Assembly (NCBI RefSeq): GCF_009696675.1
Contig: NZ_VULN01000004.1
Span: forward strand, 62,001 to 126,000
DNA length: 64,000 bases
Reading direction: 5' to 3'
DNA from: Acidaminococcus fermentans
Lineage (GTDB): Bacteria; Bacillota; Negativicutes; Acidaminococcales; Acidaminococcaceae
A program made the position numbers and the translations under genes. This document shows, piece by piece, positions 41,742 through 50,137 of the stretch; the first letter of the stretch is position 1; the number at the start of each line of letters is the position of its first letter. The notes under the pieces were generated by a model. That model was not told the origin of the DNA, ran no database searches, and was given only the letters and a program-made list of their open reading frames with translations.

Positions 41742-43052
41742 TTACAAAAACTCCCTTACCTGGTCACTGATCACCTGGCCCATGATCCGTTTCATGGGCA
41801 CGTCTCCATGGAGACCGTCCAGGGCCATTTCCGTAGGCAGCTCCGGACCCATGGCTTCAAAAGGCGCCGCCACATCGATGTGGGGCTGGGTGCGGATGTA
41901 CGCGTTCACCTTCCGGAAAGCTTCCTGCCAGTGGCTGTCCGTAGGCTCGTCAAAAGCCTTTTCGATGTTTCCCGGGTTGATGGGTGCCAGGGTCAGGAGC
42001 ACCGGGGTGATGCCGTTTTCCCGACACATAGCCTGGATCTTCCGGAGATCGGCGATCACCTCTTCCGGTTCCGTCCCATTCCGGAGGCTGTTGCTGCCTC
42101 CCATGATCAGAAGGGTCTTCAGATGGAAAGGCAGCACATCCCGTTCAAACCGTTCCACCATCATTTCACTGGTGTCCCCGCTTTCCGACAGGTTCACTGT
42201 AGGCACAGAGATGTAATGGGCATAGCTGTATTCCAGGTCCGAGGGGCTGAAGGACAGCCGGCCCCCTCCATGGGAAATGCTGTCTCCGAAGATGCCCACC
42301 TGGACCCGATCCGTTGGTTCCAGTTCCACTTTTTCCGGCAGGCTCCATTCCCCCACCGGCCGGCCCTTGCCGTCCATCCCCCGGACCCGCCAGTAATAAG
42401 TGCCGATCCGGGGTTCCTTGTCGTACAGGTCCGTCAGTTCCGTAGTTTCTGCATAGACCCGGTGCCGGGAAGGCAGGATGCCCCCCATTTTTTCCGGCAG
42501 CTGGTCCAGCACTTCCACTTCGTACTGGCTGGCCCCCGGAAGACTTGTATAGGAATACACCGGATACAGGATCCGGGAACCGGGCTGGTCCCTCTTCATG
42601 GGACGGGGCACCGGTGCATCACGCAGGTTCCGTTCCAGGGTGTTCTGGAGCTCTGCCGGCTGGGAATAGCCTCCCAGGGGATTCCCGTCCAGGTTGTAGG
42701 CCCGGACCCGCCAGAAAAGAGGCAGCTCTCCATCCAGATCCGGCAGCTTCTCTTCATCCAGCAGGATCCGGTTGGTGTAGATTTCAGCATCCCGGTACAG
42801 GACTTCTTCTACCGAATGTTCCGGATCCAGTTCCTCAGGGATCTGGGAGAAGATCTCCAGCTCGTACCGGACGGCCTGGAGATCCTGGGGCCACTGGAGG
42901 AACCCCAGCCGGGGCCCTCCTGTCATATAGCGCTGGATGTACCGGGGCATCCGGTGCTGGACGGCATTGTCCAGCTGCCCCAGGAACAGTCCCGGCAGCA
43001 GCGCCCCCACCAGCAGCCAGCGCCACCGGCGTCTTTCCGTATGCTGCAGCAT
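41742..43052 (-). CDS. Exported SGNH/GDSL hydrolase with two fibronectin-III-like repeats
   Basis: A 436-residue protein. An N-terminal membrane anchor (residues about 11-25) is followed by two similar strand-rich modules, each ending in a W-RV-R...G...S-P pattern (about residues 55-135 and 158-240). The SGNH hydrolase domain begins with GIFGDSISHGG (S258), contains GGSNSL and closes with DGLHGD for the catalytic Asp-His. It probably acts on a cell-surface ester. The start has a GGGAGG signal. Confidence 0.82.
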   Translation of the reverse strand: MLQHTERRRWRWLLVGALLPGLFLGQLDNAVQHRMPRYIQRYMTGGPRLGFLQWPQDLQAVRYELEIFSQIPEELDPEHSVEEVLYRDAEIYTNRILLDEEKLPDLDGELPLFWRVRAYNLDGNPLGGYSQPAELQNTLERNLRDAPVPRPMKRDQPGSRILYPVYSYTSLPGASQYEVEVLDQLPEKMGGILPSRHRVYAETTELTDLYDKEPRIGTYYWRVRGMDGKGRPVGEWSLPEKVELEPTDRVQVGIFGDSISHGGGRLSFSPSDLEYSYAHYISVPTVNLSESGDTSEMMVERFERDVLPFHLKTLLIMGGSNSLRNGTEPEEVIADLRKIQAMCRENGITPVLLTLAPINPGNIEKAFDEPTDSHWQEAFRKVNAYIRTQPHIDVAAPFEAMGPELPTEMALDGLHGDVPMKRIMGQVISDQVREFL

Positions 43053-43138
43053 CTTTCTCCCTCCCTGTTGTTATTGTATTCCTAATCATAACAGTTCCCC
43101 ATGAAAAAGGAAGATCAAAGGTGTGAAATTTGTGGTAA

Positions 43139-43172
43139 AAAAAGAGCCGGTGCCTAAGCACCAGCTCTTTTT
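43139..43172 (-). terminator. Terminator of the gatCAB operon
   Basis: AAAAAGAGC-CGGTGC / GCACC-AGCTCTTTTT with one bulge and A/T runs on both sides. Confidence 0.85.
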
Positions 43173-43211
43173 GTCAGCTGACCGTTGACGGTACTGTTGC
43201 TTCCGCAACGG
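43173..43211 (-). repeat. Dispersed GTCAGC/GTCAAC repeat, copy 4
   Basis: Contains GTCAGCTGACCGTTGACGG followed by a GTTGCTTCCGCAAC hairpin, lying between the gatB stop and the terminator. Confidence 0.5.
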
Positions 43212-43219
43212 CGCCTCTG

Positions 43220-44668
43220 TCATTCACCCTTAATGGTCTTGATGATCAGTTTGTTTACCATGCCCGGGTTGGCTTTGCCCCGGGATTTCTTCATGACCTG
43301 GCCTACCAGGAAGCCGATGGCCTTGTCCTTGCCGGCCTTGTAGTCGGCTACAGACTGGGGATTGGCAGCAATGGCCTCATCCACCATGGCCTGGATGGCT
43401 CCTTCGTCGCTGACCTGTTCCAGGCCCAGCTTCTTCACCAGATCGGCAGGAGCTTCGTCCTTTTTCAGCATTTCTGCAAAGACCTTCTTGGCCAGTTTGC
43501 TGGACAGCACGCCCTTTTTGATCAGGGCCACCATCTGTCCCAGATGAGCCGGGGACACGGGGAATTCCCCGATGCCGCAGTTGTTGCTGTTCAGGTACGC
43601 GGACACATCCCCCAGGATCCAGTTGGCCACGCCTTTGGCGTCGTCGGTTTCCTTGGCGGCTGCATCGAAGTACTCAGCCATCTTCTTGTCAGCCACGATC
43701 AGTTCTGCAGAATAGTCATCCAGCCCTTTTTCGTTCATGAGACGGGCTTTCCGGGCATCCGGCAGTTCCGGCAGTTCGCTCTTGGCCTTTTCCACCCATT
43801 CTTTTTCGATGATGATGGGAGCCAGGTCCGGTTCCGGGAAATACCGGTAATCGTGGGCTTCTTCCTTGGACCGCATGGAGAAGGTCATCCCCTGGGCATC
43901 GTCCCAGGTACGGGTTTCCTGGACCACATGGCCCCCGTCTTCCAGAATTTCCTTCTGCCGTTCCACTTCGTATTCAATGGCTCTTTCCAGGGCCTTGAAG
44001 GAGTTCAGGTTCTTGATTTCCGCCCGGGTGCCGAATTCCTTGGCCCCTACGGGCATAATGGAAATGTTGGCATCGCAGCGCATGGAGCCTTCCTGCATCT
44101 TGCCGTCGCAGACCCCGGTGTACTGGAGGTAGGCCCGGAGTTTTTCCATGTAGGCACGGGCTTCCGCCGCAGACCGCATGTCCGGTTCGGACACGATTTC
44201 GATCAGAGGCACCCCGGCCCGGTTGTAGTCCACTGCAGAGAAATCAGAGGTGCTGATGGAAGCACCGGAATGGACCAGTTTCCCGGCGTCTTCTTCCATA
44301 TGGATCCGGGTGATGCCGATCCGTTTGGTTTCCCCGTCCACGTTCACGTCCAGGTGCCCGTTCAGGGCAATGGGCTGATAGAACTGGGAAATCTGGTAGG
44401 CTTTGGCCAGATCCGGATAGTAGTAGTTTTTCCGGTCGAATTTGCTGTAGCGCTGGATCTCGCAGTTCACAGCCAGAGCAAAGCGCAGGGCAAATTCCAC
44501 CATCTGCTTGTTGATCACAGGCAGAGCCCCGGGCATGCCCAGACAAACCGGGCATACATGGGTGTTGGGGGCACCGCCGAATTCCGTGGAGCAGGAGCAG
44601 AAAGCCTTGGTCTTGGTTTTCAGTTCCGCATGGACTTCCAGACCGATTACGGTAGTATATTCTGTCAT
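43220..44668 (-). CDS. gatB: Aspartyl/glutamyl-tRNA amidotransferase subunit B
   Basis: A 482-residue GatB with the conserved start [19 protein letters not shown], the [19 protein letters not shown] zinc/tRNA region and the C-terminal YqeY-like tail domain ending in [13 protein letters not shown]. It phosphorylates and amidates Glu-tRNA(Gln) or Asp-tRNA(Asn). Its ATG overlaps the gatA stop (TAATG). The two tRNA-Gln genes at 63071 and 63257 are likely substrates, since no glutaminyl-tRNA synthetase is seen in the window. Confidence 0.96.
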   Translation of the reverse strand: MTEYTTVIGLEVHAELKTKTKAFCSCSTEFGGAPNTHVCPVCLGMPGALPVINKQMVEFALRFALAVNCEIQRYSKFDRKNYYYPDLAKAYQISQFYQPIALNGHLDVNVDGETKRIGITRIHMEEDAGKLVHSGASISTSDFSAVDYNRAGVPLIEIVSEPDMRSAAEARAYMEKLRAYLQYTGVCDGKMQEGSMRCDANISIMPVGAKEFGTRAEIKNLNSFKALERAIEYEVERQKEILEDGGHVVQETRTWDDAQGMTFSMRSKEEAHDYRYFPEPDLAPIIIEKEWVEKAKSELPELPDARKARLMNEKGLDDYSAELIVADKKMAEYFDAAAKETDDAKGVANWILGDVSAYLNSNNCGIGEFPVSPAHLGQMVALIKKGVLSSKLAKKVFAEMLKKDEAPADLVKKLGLEQVSDEGAIQAMVDEAIAANPQSVADYKAGKDKAIGFLVGQVMKKSRGKANPGMVNKLIIKTIKGE

Positions 44669-46134
44669 TATTTCCGACCTCCCAGAGGTGCCACGGCTTT
44701 ATGGAAATCCGTAGCCTGTTCAAAGGTATAAGCTGCCCGCAGCAGGGTCTCTTCGCCCAGAGCCTTGCCGATGAGCTGGGCCCCTACCGGCATGTTGTCC
44801 ACAAAGCCGCAGGGGATGGAAATGCCGGGCAGGCCGGCCATGTTCACCGGAATGGTGGTTACGTCCAGCATGTAGACGGTCAGAGGATCCATCTTGGCAT
44901 CCAGAGGATAAGCCACCACCGGGGAGGTGGGAGTCAGCAGCAGATCGCATTTTTCGAAGGCGTTGGCAAAGTCCTGACGGATCAGGGTCCGGACCTGCAT
45001 GGCCTTGTTGTAATAGGCATCATAGTACCCGGAGCTGAGCACGTAGGTCCCCAGCATGATCCGGCGGCGGACTTCCTTGCCGAAGCCTTCCGTACGGGTC
45101 TTGCGCATCATTTCCGGAGCGCTTTCCGCAGCCATTTCCCGGAAGCCGTACCGGACACCGTCGAAACGGCCCAGGTTGGCGGAGGCTTCTGCCGGAGCGA
45201 TGATGTAATAGGTGATTACGGCATATTCCGTATGAGGCAGGGACACTTCGATCACATGGGCACCCAGTTCTTCGAACTTCTTGGCAGCCAGCTTGATCTG
45301 GGCAGCCACTTTGGGGTCCGTGCCTTCCCCGAAGTATTCCTTGGGCAGGCCGATGGTCAGGTCCTTCACATCCTGGCGCAGAGCCTTGGTGTAGTCAGGG
45401 ACCGGTGCATCATAGGAGGTGGAATCATGGGCATCCAGGCCGCTGATGGTGTTCAGCACCAGGGCGGCGTCGGTGACGTCACGGGCAATGGGCCCCACCT
45501 GGTCCAGGGAGGAGGCGAAAGCCACACAGCCGTACCGGGAAACCCGGCCGTAGGTGGGTTTCAGCCCTACGCAGCCGTTGAAGAAAGCCGGCTGCCGGAT
45601 GGAACCGCCGGTATCAGAGCCCAGGGACCAAATGGCTTCCCCGGCTGCAATGCTGGCAGCGCTGCCGCCGGAAGAACCGCCGGGCACCCGGGACAGATCC
45701 CAGGGGTTGTGAGTGATCTGGAAATGGGAGGTTTCCGTGGTGGACCCCATGGCGAATTCATCCATGTTGGTCTTGCCCAGGAAAATGGTTTCGTCCTTCC
45801 GCAGGTTTTCGATGACGTGGGCATCGTATACCGGCACGAAGTTTTCCAGGATCTTGGAGGCGCAGGTCATCCGGACACCCTTTACGCTGATGTTGTCCTT
45901 GATGGCGCCGGGGATCCCGGCCAGGGGTTTGATGGTCTCGCCGTCGGCGATCATCTTGTCCACTTTGGCTGCCTGGGCCAGGGCATTTTCCTTGTCCAAG
46001 GTAATATAGGCCTTGACCTGGTCTTCCACTTCGTCGATCCGGTCATAGACCGCTTTGGTCAGTTCCACGGAGCTGATTTCTTTCTTCACCAGCTTGTCAT
46101 GGAGCTCATGTGCAGTTTCACTGTATAAAGCCAC
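44668..46134 (-). CDS. gatA: Aspartyl/glutamyl-tRNA amidotransferase subunit A
   Basis: A 488-residue amidase-signature protein. The catalytic Lys is in [10 protein letters not shown], and the Ser-cisSer pair is in [15 protein letters not shown] with [12 protein letters not shown]. It releases ammonia from glutamine or asparagine for GatB. It overlaps gatB by one base and follows gatC by 14 bp, giving the order gatC-gatA-gatB. Confidence 0.97.
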   Translation of the reverse strand: MALYSETAHELHDKLVKKEISSVELTKAVYDRIDEVEDQVKAYITLDKENALAQAAKVDKMIADGETIKPLAGIPGAIKDNISVKGVRMTCASKILENFVPVYDAHVIENLRKDETIFLGKTNMDEFAMGSTTETSHFQITHNPWDLSRVPGGSSGGSAASIAAGEAIWSLGSDTGGSIRQPAFFNGCVGLKPTYGRVSRYGCVAFASSLDQVGPIARDVTDAALVLNTISGLDAHDSTSYDAPVPDYTKALRQDVKDLTIGLPKEYFGEGTDPKVAAQIKLAAKKFEELGAHVIEVSLPHTEYAVITYYIIAPAEASANLGRFDGVRYGFREMAAESAPEMMRKTRTEGFGKEVRRRIMLGTYVLSSGYYDAYYNKAMQVRTLIRQDFANAFEKCDLLLTPTSPVVAYPLDAKMDPLTVYMLDVTTIPVNMAGLPGISIPCGFVDNMPVGAQLIGKALGEETLLRAAYTFEQATDFHKAVAPLGGRK

Positions 46135-46148
46135 TGTTCTGCCTCCTC

Positions 46149-46436
46149 TTATTCGATAACCCGGGGAACTTTGAAGCCGCCTTCATATTCCTCCGGAGCA
46201 TTCTTCATGGCGTCCTCGTGGGACAGGCTCTCAACAGGAACGTCTTCCCGCAGCACATTGCTGATGGGAAGCACATAGGGAGAAGGTTCGATTCCCTTGG
46301 TATCCACTTTCTTTAAGATTTCAGCATAATTCAAAATCTGGTTGAACTGCTCAACAAACTTGTCCATTTCATCGTCCGGAACATTTAACCGGCACAGATT
46401 TGCGATATGCTTTACATCATTGACTGTAACGCTCAT
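46149..46436 (-). CDS. gatC: Aspartyl/glutamyl-tRNA amidotransferase subunit C
   Basis: A 95-residue GatC with the family pattern [37 protein letters not shown] and a closing FKVPRVIE. It stabilises the GatA-GatB complex. It is the first gene of the operon; AGGCGG lies upstream of the ATG. Confidence 0.95.
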   Translation of the reverse strand: MSVTVNDVKHIANLCRLNVPDDEMDKFVEQFNQILNYAEILKKVDTKGIEPSPYVLPISNVLREDVPVESLSHEDAMKNAPEEYEGGFKVPRVIE

Positions 46437-46580
46437 TTTTTCACCGCCTATCGAAAATCTATTCCAGCAGGGCAGTCAGGGCCCGCCGGAACCAGTTTTA
46501 CTAAAAGATTATATCACAGTCCCATCATTTAGAAAACCATTTTGCCCGTCTTTCCCTGTCTCCATGCCCGTTCCGGCCCC

Positions 46581-46609
46581 TTGACAAAATTTCCGGGAAC
46601 AGGTAATGT
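46581..46609 (+). promoter_or_regulatory. Promoter of the trans-sulfuration gene
   Basis: TTGACA (46581-46586), a 17-bp spacer and TAATGT (46604-46609). An imperfect inverted repeat (ATTCCTAT...AATAGTAT) just downstream could be an operator, but this is weak. Confidence 0.6.
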
Positions 46610-46669
46610 ATTCCTATATAAATAGTATGCATTATTGGCACCCTGTGCCCTGCAAGGAGGAAAAAAATC

Positions 46670-47809
46670 ATGAAATTCACCACTGCCTGTATCCACGGAG
46701 GCGGCCCCAACGATGCCACCGGCGCCGTCTCTCCGGCTCTGTATCTCACATCCACTTTTGCCCATCCCGGCCTGGGGAAATCCACCGGCTGGGCCTATAC
46801 CCGGGAATCCAACCCCACCCACGCCAGACTGGAAAAAGTCCTGTCCACCCTGGAAGGGGGCACCGATGCCCTGTGCTTTTCCTCCGGCATGGCAGCCATT
46901 GATGCGGTGATGCGGCTTTTTGCCCCGGGAGACCACCTGATCACCGGTTTCGACCTGTACGGCGGGTCCTTCCGGCTGTTCCGGACCACCTATGAGCCCC
47001 TGGGCCTGACCTTCACCGCCGTCCACACCAGTGATCTGAAGGCCGTGGAAGAGGCCATCACCCCCGCCACCAAAGCCATCTATCTGGAAACTCCCACCAA
47101 CCCCACCATGGAAATCACGGACCTGGAAGCCATCAGCGAACTGGCCCACAAACACGGGATCCTGGTGATTGTGGACAATACCTTCCTGTCCCCCTATTTC
47201 CAGCGGCCTCTGACCCTGGGAGCGGATATTGTGGTCCACAGCGGCACCAAGTACCTGGCCGGCCACAATGACTCCCTGGCAGGGTTTGCCGTCAGCCGGG
47301 AAGCGGAGGTGGCCGCCCGGCTCCGGACCATCTACAAGACCACCGGGGCCGTGCTCAGCGTCTTCGATGCCTGGCTCCTGCTCCGGAGCCTGAAGACCCT
47401 GCCGGTGCGGATGAAACAGCACCAGGAAAATGCCCTGTACCTGGCCCAGTGGCTGCGGGAACAGCCCCTGGTGGAAAAGGTGCTGTATCCCGGCCTGCCG
47501 GACCACCCGGGCTATGAAATCCAGAAGAAACAGGCCAACGGATTCGGAGGGATGATTTCCTTCTATGTGAAATCCCCGGAAGCCGCCAAGACCATCCTGG
47601 AAAAGATCCATCTGATTCAGTTCGCGGAAAGCCTGGGAGGCACCGAAAGCCTGCTCACCTATCCCATTACCCAGACCCATGCGGACCTGACCCCGGAAGA
47701 AGCGGAAGAAAAGGGCATCACCCACACCCTGCTCCGGTTCTCCGTAGGCCTGGAAGACAAAGAAGACCTGCGGGACGACCTGGCCCAGGCCTTCGAGCAA
47801 TGTAAATAA
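46670..47809 (+). CDS. PLP-dependent trans-sulfuration enzyme (cystathionine gamma-synthase/beta-lyase type)
   Basis: A 379-residue Cys/Met-metabolism enzyme. The PLP lysine is K194 in HSGTKYLAGHND, phosphate-binding is in SSGMAAI, and YTRESNPTHARLE and ETPTNPTMEI are the family signatures. It could join O-acetylhomoserine with cysteine or sulfide, or split cystathionine; the sequence alone does not decide. With metA of acetyl type in the window, O-acetylhomoserine is a plausible substrate. Codon-level start: ATG at 46670 after GGAGG. Confidence 0.88.
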   Translation: MKFTTACIHGGGPNDATGAVSPALYLTSTFAHPGLGKSTGWAYTRESNPTHARLEKVLSTLEGGTDALCFSSGMAAIDAVMRLFAPGDHLITGFDLYGGSFRLFRTTYEPLGLTFTAVHTSDLKAVEEAITPATKAIYLETPTNPTMEITDLEAISELAHKHGILVIVDNTFLSPYFQRPLTLGADIVVHSGTKYLAGHNDSLAGFAVSREAEVAARLRTIYKTTGAVLSVFDAWLLLRSLKTLPVRMKQHQENALYLAQWLREQPLVEKVLYPGLPDHPGYEIQKKQANGFGGMISFYVKSPEAAKTILEKIHLIQFAESLGGTESLLTYPITQTHADLTPEEAEEKGITHTLLRFSVGLEDKEDLRDDLAQAFEQCK

Positions 47810-47848
47810 CAAAAGAGCTGCCGCGACGCGGCAGCTCTTTTGTTATTT
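47804..47848. terminator. Shared bidirectional terminator with a perfect 21-bp stem
   Basis: The arms begin AAATAACAAAAGAGCTGCC and mirror perfectly around GAC. TAA of the rightward gene (47807-47809) and of the leftward gene (47843-47845) both lie in the stem at symmetrical places; both proteins end in Lys. Confidence 0.93.
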
Positions 47849-48913
47849 TTCCAACAGCCGTACAGCTTCATCTCCCACTTCCTGGGTGGTGGCGGTGCCG
47901 CCCATGTCCGGAGTCAGGACTTTCTTTTCCACCATCATGGTCTCGATGATGTCAATCAGCTTCCGGCCCCAGTCCTTGTGGCCGAAGAAGTCCAGCATCT
48001 GGCTGGCGGACCATATGGAGGCCAGAGGGTTCGCCTTGCCCTGGCCGGCAATATCCGGAGCACTGCCGTGGATGGGTTCGAACATGGAAGGATATTTCCG
48101 TTCCGGGTTCAGGTTGGCACCGGCGGCCAGGCCCATGCCGCCGGAAATGGCGGCTCCCAGGTCCGTCAGGATGTCCCCGAACAGGTTGGAGCACACAATG
48201 ATCCCGTACCGTTTGGGATCCTTCACCATGAACATGCTGGCCGCATCCACCAGGTAGGAATGGGTTTCCACATCGGGATAGTCCTTCCCCACTTCCGCAA
48301 AGATCTGGTCCCAGAACACCATGGAATAGTTCAGGGCATTCCCTTTGGAAATGCTGGTGAGGGATCTGTGTTCCTTCCGGGCCAGGTCATAGGCGTACCG
48401 GATGATCCGTTCCGTGCCGAACCGGGAGAACACGCTGTCCTGGATCACCACTTCCCGGGGCGTGTCCTTGTACAGCCAGGCACCGGCCCCGGCATATTCC
48501 CCTTCGCTGTTTTCCCGGACGAACACCATGTCGATGTCTTCCCGTTTCACTCCCGCCAGAGGGCAGGGAGCCCCTTTCAGCAGTTTCACCGGCCGCAGGT
48601 TCACATACTCATCGAAGCTCTTCCGGATCTTGATCAGAAGTCCCCGGAGAGAAATATGGTCCGGCACCCCGGGATAACCCACAGCCCCCAAATAGATGGC
48701 GTCAAAATGGGACAATTGTTCGATCCCGTCTTCCGGCATCATTTCCCCGTGTTCCAGGTAGTACTGGCAGCCCCAGGGGAAACAGGTGAAGTCAAAGCCA
48801 AAGGAACCGTCCAGTTCCGCTGTCCGTTTCAATACCTTGATGCCTTCCGCCAGCACTTCCGGCCCGATGCCGTCGCCGCCGATCACTGCGATTTTGTAGA
48901 TTTTCTTTTCCAT
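47843..48913 (-). CDS. Tartrate/D-malate dehydrogenase (decarboxylating), isocitrate/isopropylmalate DH family
   Basis: A 356-residue beta-decarboxylating dehydrogenase. It has GGDGIGPEV, the substrate loop YVNLRPVKLL found in TtuC/DmlA-type enzymes, VRENSEGEYAG and the NAD-binding EPIHGSAPDIAGQGKANP. It probably oxidises tartrate or D-malate with NAD. A LysR gene is divergent, as for dmlR-dmlA in E. coli. The metal-binding Asp residues are in the SNLFGDILTDLGA segment. Confidence 0.88.
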   Translation of the reverse strand: MEKKIYKIAVIGGDGIGPEVLAEGIKVLKRTAELDGSFGFDFTCFPWGCQYYLEHGEMMPEDGIEQLSHFDAIYLGAVGYPGVPDHISLRGLLIKIRKSFDEYVNLRPVKLLKGAPCPLAGVKREDIDMVFVRENSEGEYAGAGAWLYKDTPREVVIQDSVFSRFGTERIIRYAYDLARKEHRSLTSISKGNALNYSMVFWDQIFAEVGKDYPDVETHSYLVDAASMFMVKDPKRYGIIVCSNLFGDILTDLGAAISGGMGLAAGANLNPERKYPSMFEPIHGSAPDIAGQGKANPLASIWSASQMLDFFGHKDWGRKLIDIIETMMVEKKVLTPDMGGTATTQEVGDEAVRLLEK

Positions 48914-48977
48914 TGCTGTTCCTTCTTTCTTCCAGAATCCAAAAAGCCATGGACGGACCCGCCCTTTTCATGCTATT

Positions 48978-49006
48978 ACTATAATACAAAAGTATTATTT
49001 TGTGAA
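48978..49006 (-). promoter_or_regulatory. Promoter of the dehydrogenase gene with an inverted repeat in the spacer
   Basis: TTCACA (49001-49006), a 17-bp spacer and TATAGT (48978-48983). The perfect inverted repeat ATAATAC-AAAA-GTATTAT (48981-48998) fills the spacer, and the LysR product is the likely binder. Confidence 0.65.
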
Positions 49007-49069
49007 CTTTCTGTCATTCAGTCTGACCAACGAAAAGTTTGGCAAATCCCAAAGAATCAGGAGGCAATC

Positions 49070-49951
49070 ATGTCCATCACCCCGGAACAGATCCGCTACT
49101 TCATCACCGCCTGCCGGTACATGAACTTCACCAAGGCCGCCGAAGAGCTCCACCTCACCCAGCCCGGACTCAGCAAAGCCATCCGGGAACTGGAAGGCCA
49201 GTGCGGGGCCGCCCTGTGGGAACGGCATCACAATTCCCTGGCCCTGACCCCTGCCGGCCGGGTATTCCTGGAACAGGCCCGAAAATTCCAGGACCAGTAT
49301 GAACAGCTTGAGGCCACCGCCCGGTCCCTGGGCTCCGGAGAAGCTCTGCTGCGGATCGGCCTGGTTCCCATGTGCGGCAACACCATTTTCCCCGGTCTCC
49401 ACCGGGCTCTCCAGGAAGCCTGGCCCCAGCTGCGGATCATCACCACCGAAGCCACCGGTCCCACCCTGTATTCCCTGCTGGACCAGCAGGAAATCGATCT
49501 GGCCCTGTGCGTCACCAACCATCTGCCGGAAGCCCCCTACCACTGCCGGGTCTTGAAGGACAGCCGGCTCATGCTGTTCGTCCACAGGGACCATCCTCTG
49601 GCCCGGCGGACTTCCGTGGACCTGCAGGACCTGGAGGATGAACCGCTGGTCCTGTTCACCGACCAGTTCGGCCAGACCCGGTACCTGCGCCGGCTGTTCG
49701 CCGCCTGCCAGGTCCACCCCCGGATCCTCCACCAGACCTCCCAGGTGTTCACCATCCTGGAATACATCCGCCACCAGGCCGCCCTGGGTTTTCTTTCTGA
49801 AGAATTTGCCCAGGACGAAAAGAACCTGGTGGCCATCCCCGTGAACCAGATTGCCACCGGCCACGTGAATTTCGTCTGGAACCGGGATCCGGACCAGTTC
49901 CCCGCCCTGAAGCGGTTTTTGGAGTTTGTGGAAAATAGGTGGCCCCGGTAG
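49070..49951 (+). CDS. LysR-family regulator, divergent from the tartrate/malate dehydrogenase
   Basis: A 293-residue LTTR with the HTH NFTKAAEELHLTQPGLSKAIRELE and a C-terminal effector-binding domain. ATG at 49070 follows CAGGAGG. It is divergent from the dehydrogenase gene, with an inverted repeat between them, so it probably senses a dicarboxylate and controls that gene. Confidence 0.92.
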   Translation: MSITPEQIRYFITACRYMNFTKAAEELHLTQPGLSKAIRELEGQCGAALWERHHNSLALTPAGRVFLEQARKFQDQYEQLEATARSLGSGEALLRIGLVPMCGNTIFPGLHRALQEAWPQLRIITTEATGPTLYSLLDQQEIDLALCVTNHLPEAPYHCRVLKDSRLMLFVHRDHPLARRTSVDLQDLEDEPLVLFTDQFGQTRYLRRLFAACQVHPRILHQTSQVFTILEYIRHQAALGFLSEEFAQDEKNLVAIPVNQIATGHVNFVWNRDPDQFPALKRFLEFVENRWPR

Positions 49952-49960
49952 GGACAGCAG

Positions 49961-49996
49961 GACCTGTCTGCAGTCTCTAGTCAGCAGTCCACAGTG
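49961..49996 (+). repeat. Dispersed GTCAGC-type repeat, copy 5
   Basis: CAGTCTCTAGTCAGCAGTC resembles copy 3 (33222-33259, CAGTCACTAGTCAGCAGTC). Confidence 0.45.
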
Positions 49997-50002
49997 AGCT
50001 TT

Positions 50003-50035
50003 TTGATTTACATTGTAAATCAACTATATTATAAT
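50003..50035 (+). promoter_or_regulatory. Orphan promoter with a perfect palindrome
   Basis: TTTACA (50007-50012), a 17-bp spacer and TATAAT (50030-50035) form a good promoter. A perfect palindrome TTGATTTAC-ATT-GTAAATCAA (50003-50023) covers its -35. It points at the 3' end of glyS, and no gene follows. Confidence 0.55.
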
Positions 50036-50066
50036 TTTGGCTGATTTATTTAATAGGTAATCAAAA

Positions 50067-50102
50067 AAAGGACCCGTTTCCCGGCAGGGGAACGGGTCCT
50101 TT
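50067..50102 (-). terminator. Terminator of glyQS
   Basis: AAAGGACCCGTT-T-CCC / GGG-G-AACGGGTCCTTT, followed on the minus strand by T7. It would also stop a short transcript from 50042 on the other strand. Confidence 0.88.
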
Positions 50103-50105
50103 CCT

Positions 50106-50135
50106 ACGGCCGCTGACCGTGGACAGCTGACAGTT
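50106..50135 (-). repeat. Dispersed GTCAGC repeat, copy 6
   Basis: On the minus strand it reads GTCAGCTGTCCACGGTCAGC followed by GGCC, closely matching copy 2 at 11302-11332. It separates the glyS stop from the terminator. Confidence 0.5.
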
Positions 50136-50137
50136 CT

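Noticed and set aside
46604-46640. A CymR- or Rrf2-type operator before the trans-sulfuration gene
   Set aside because: The inverted repeat ATTCCTAT...AATAGTAT matches at only about five of eight positions, too weak to assert.
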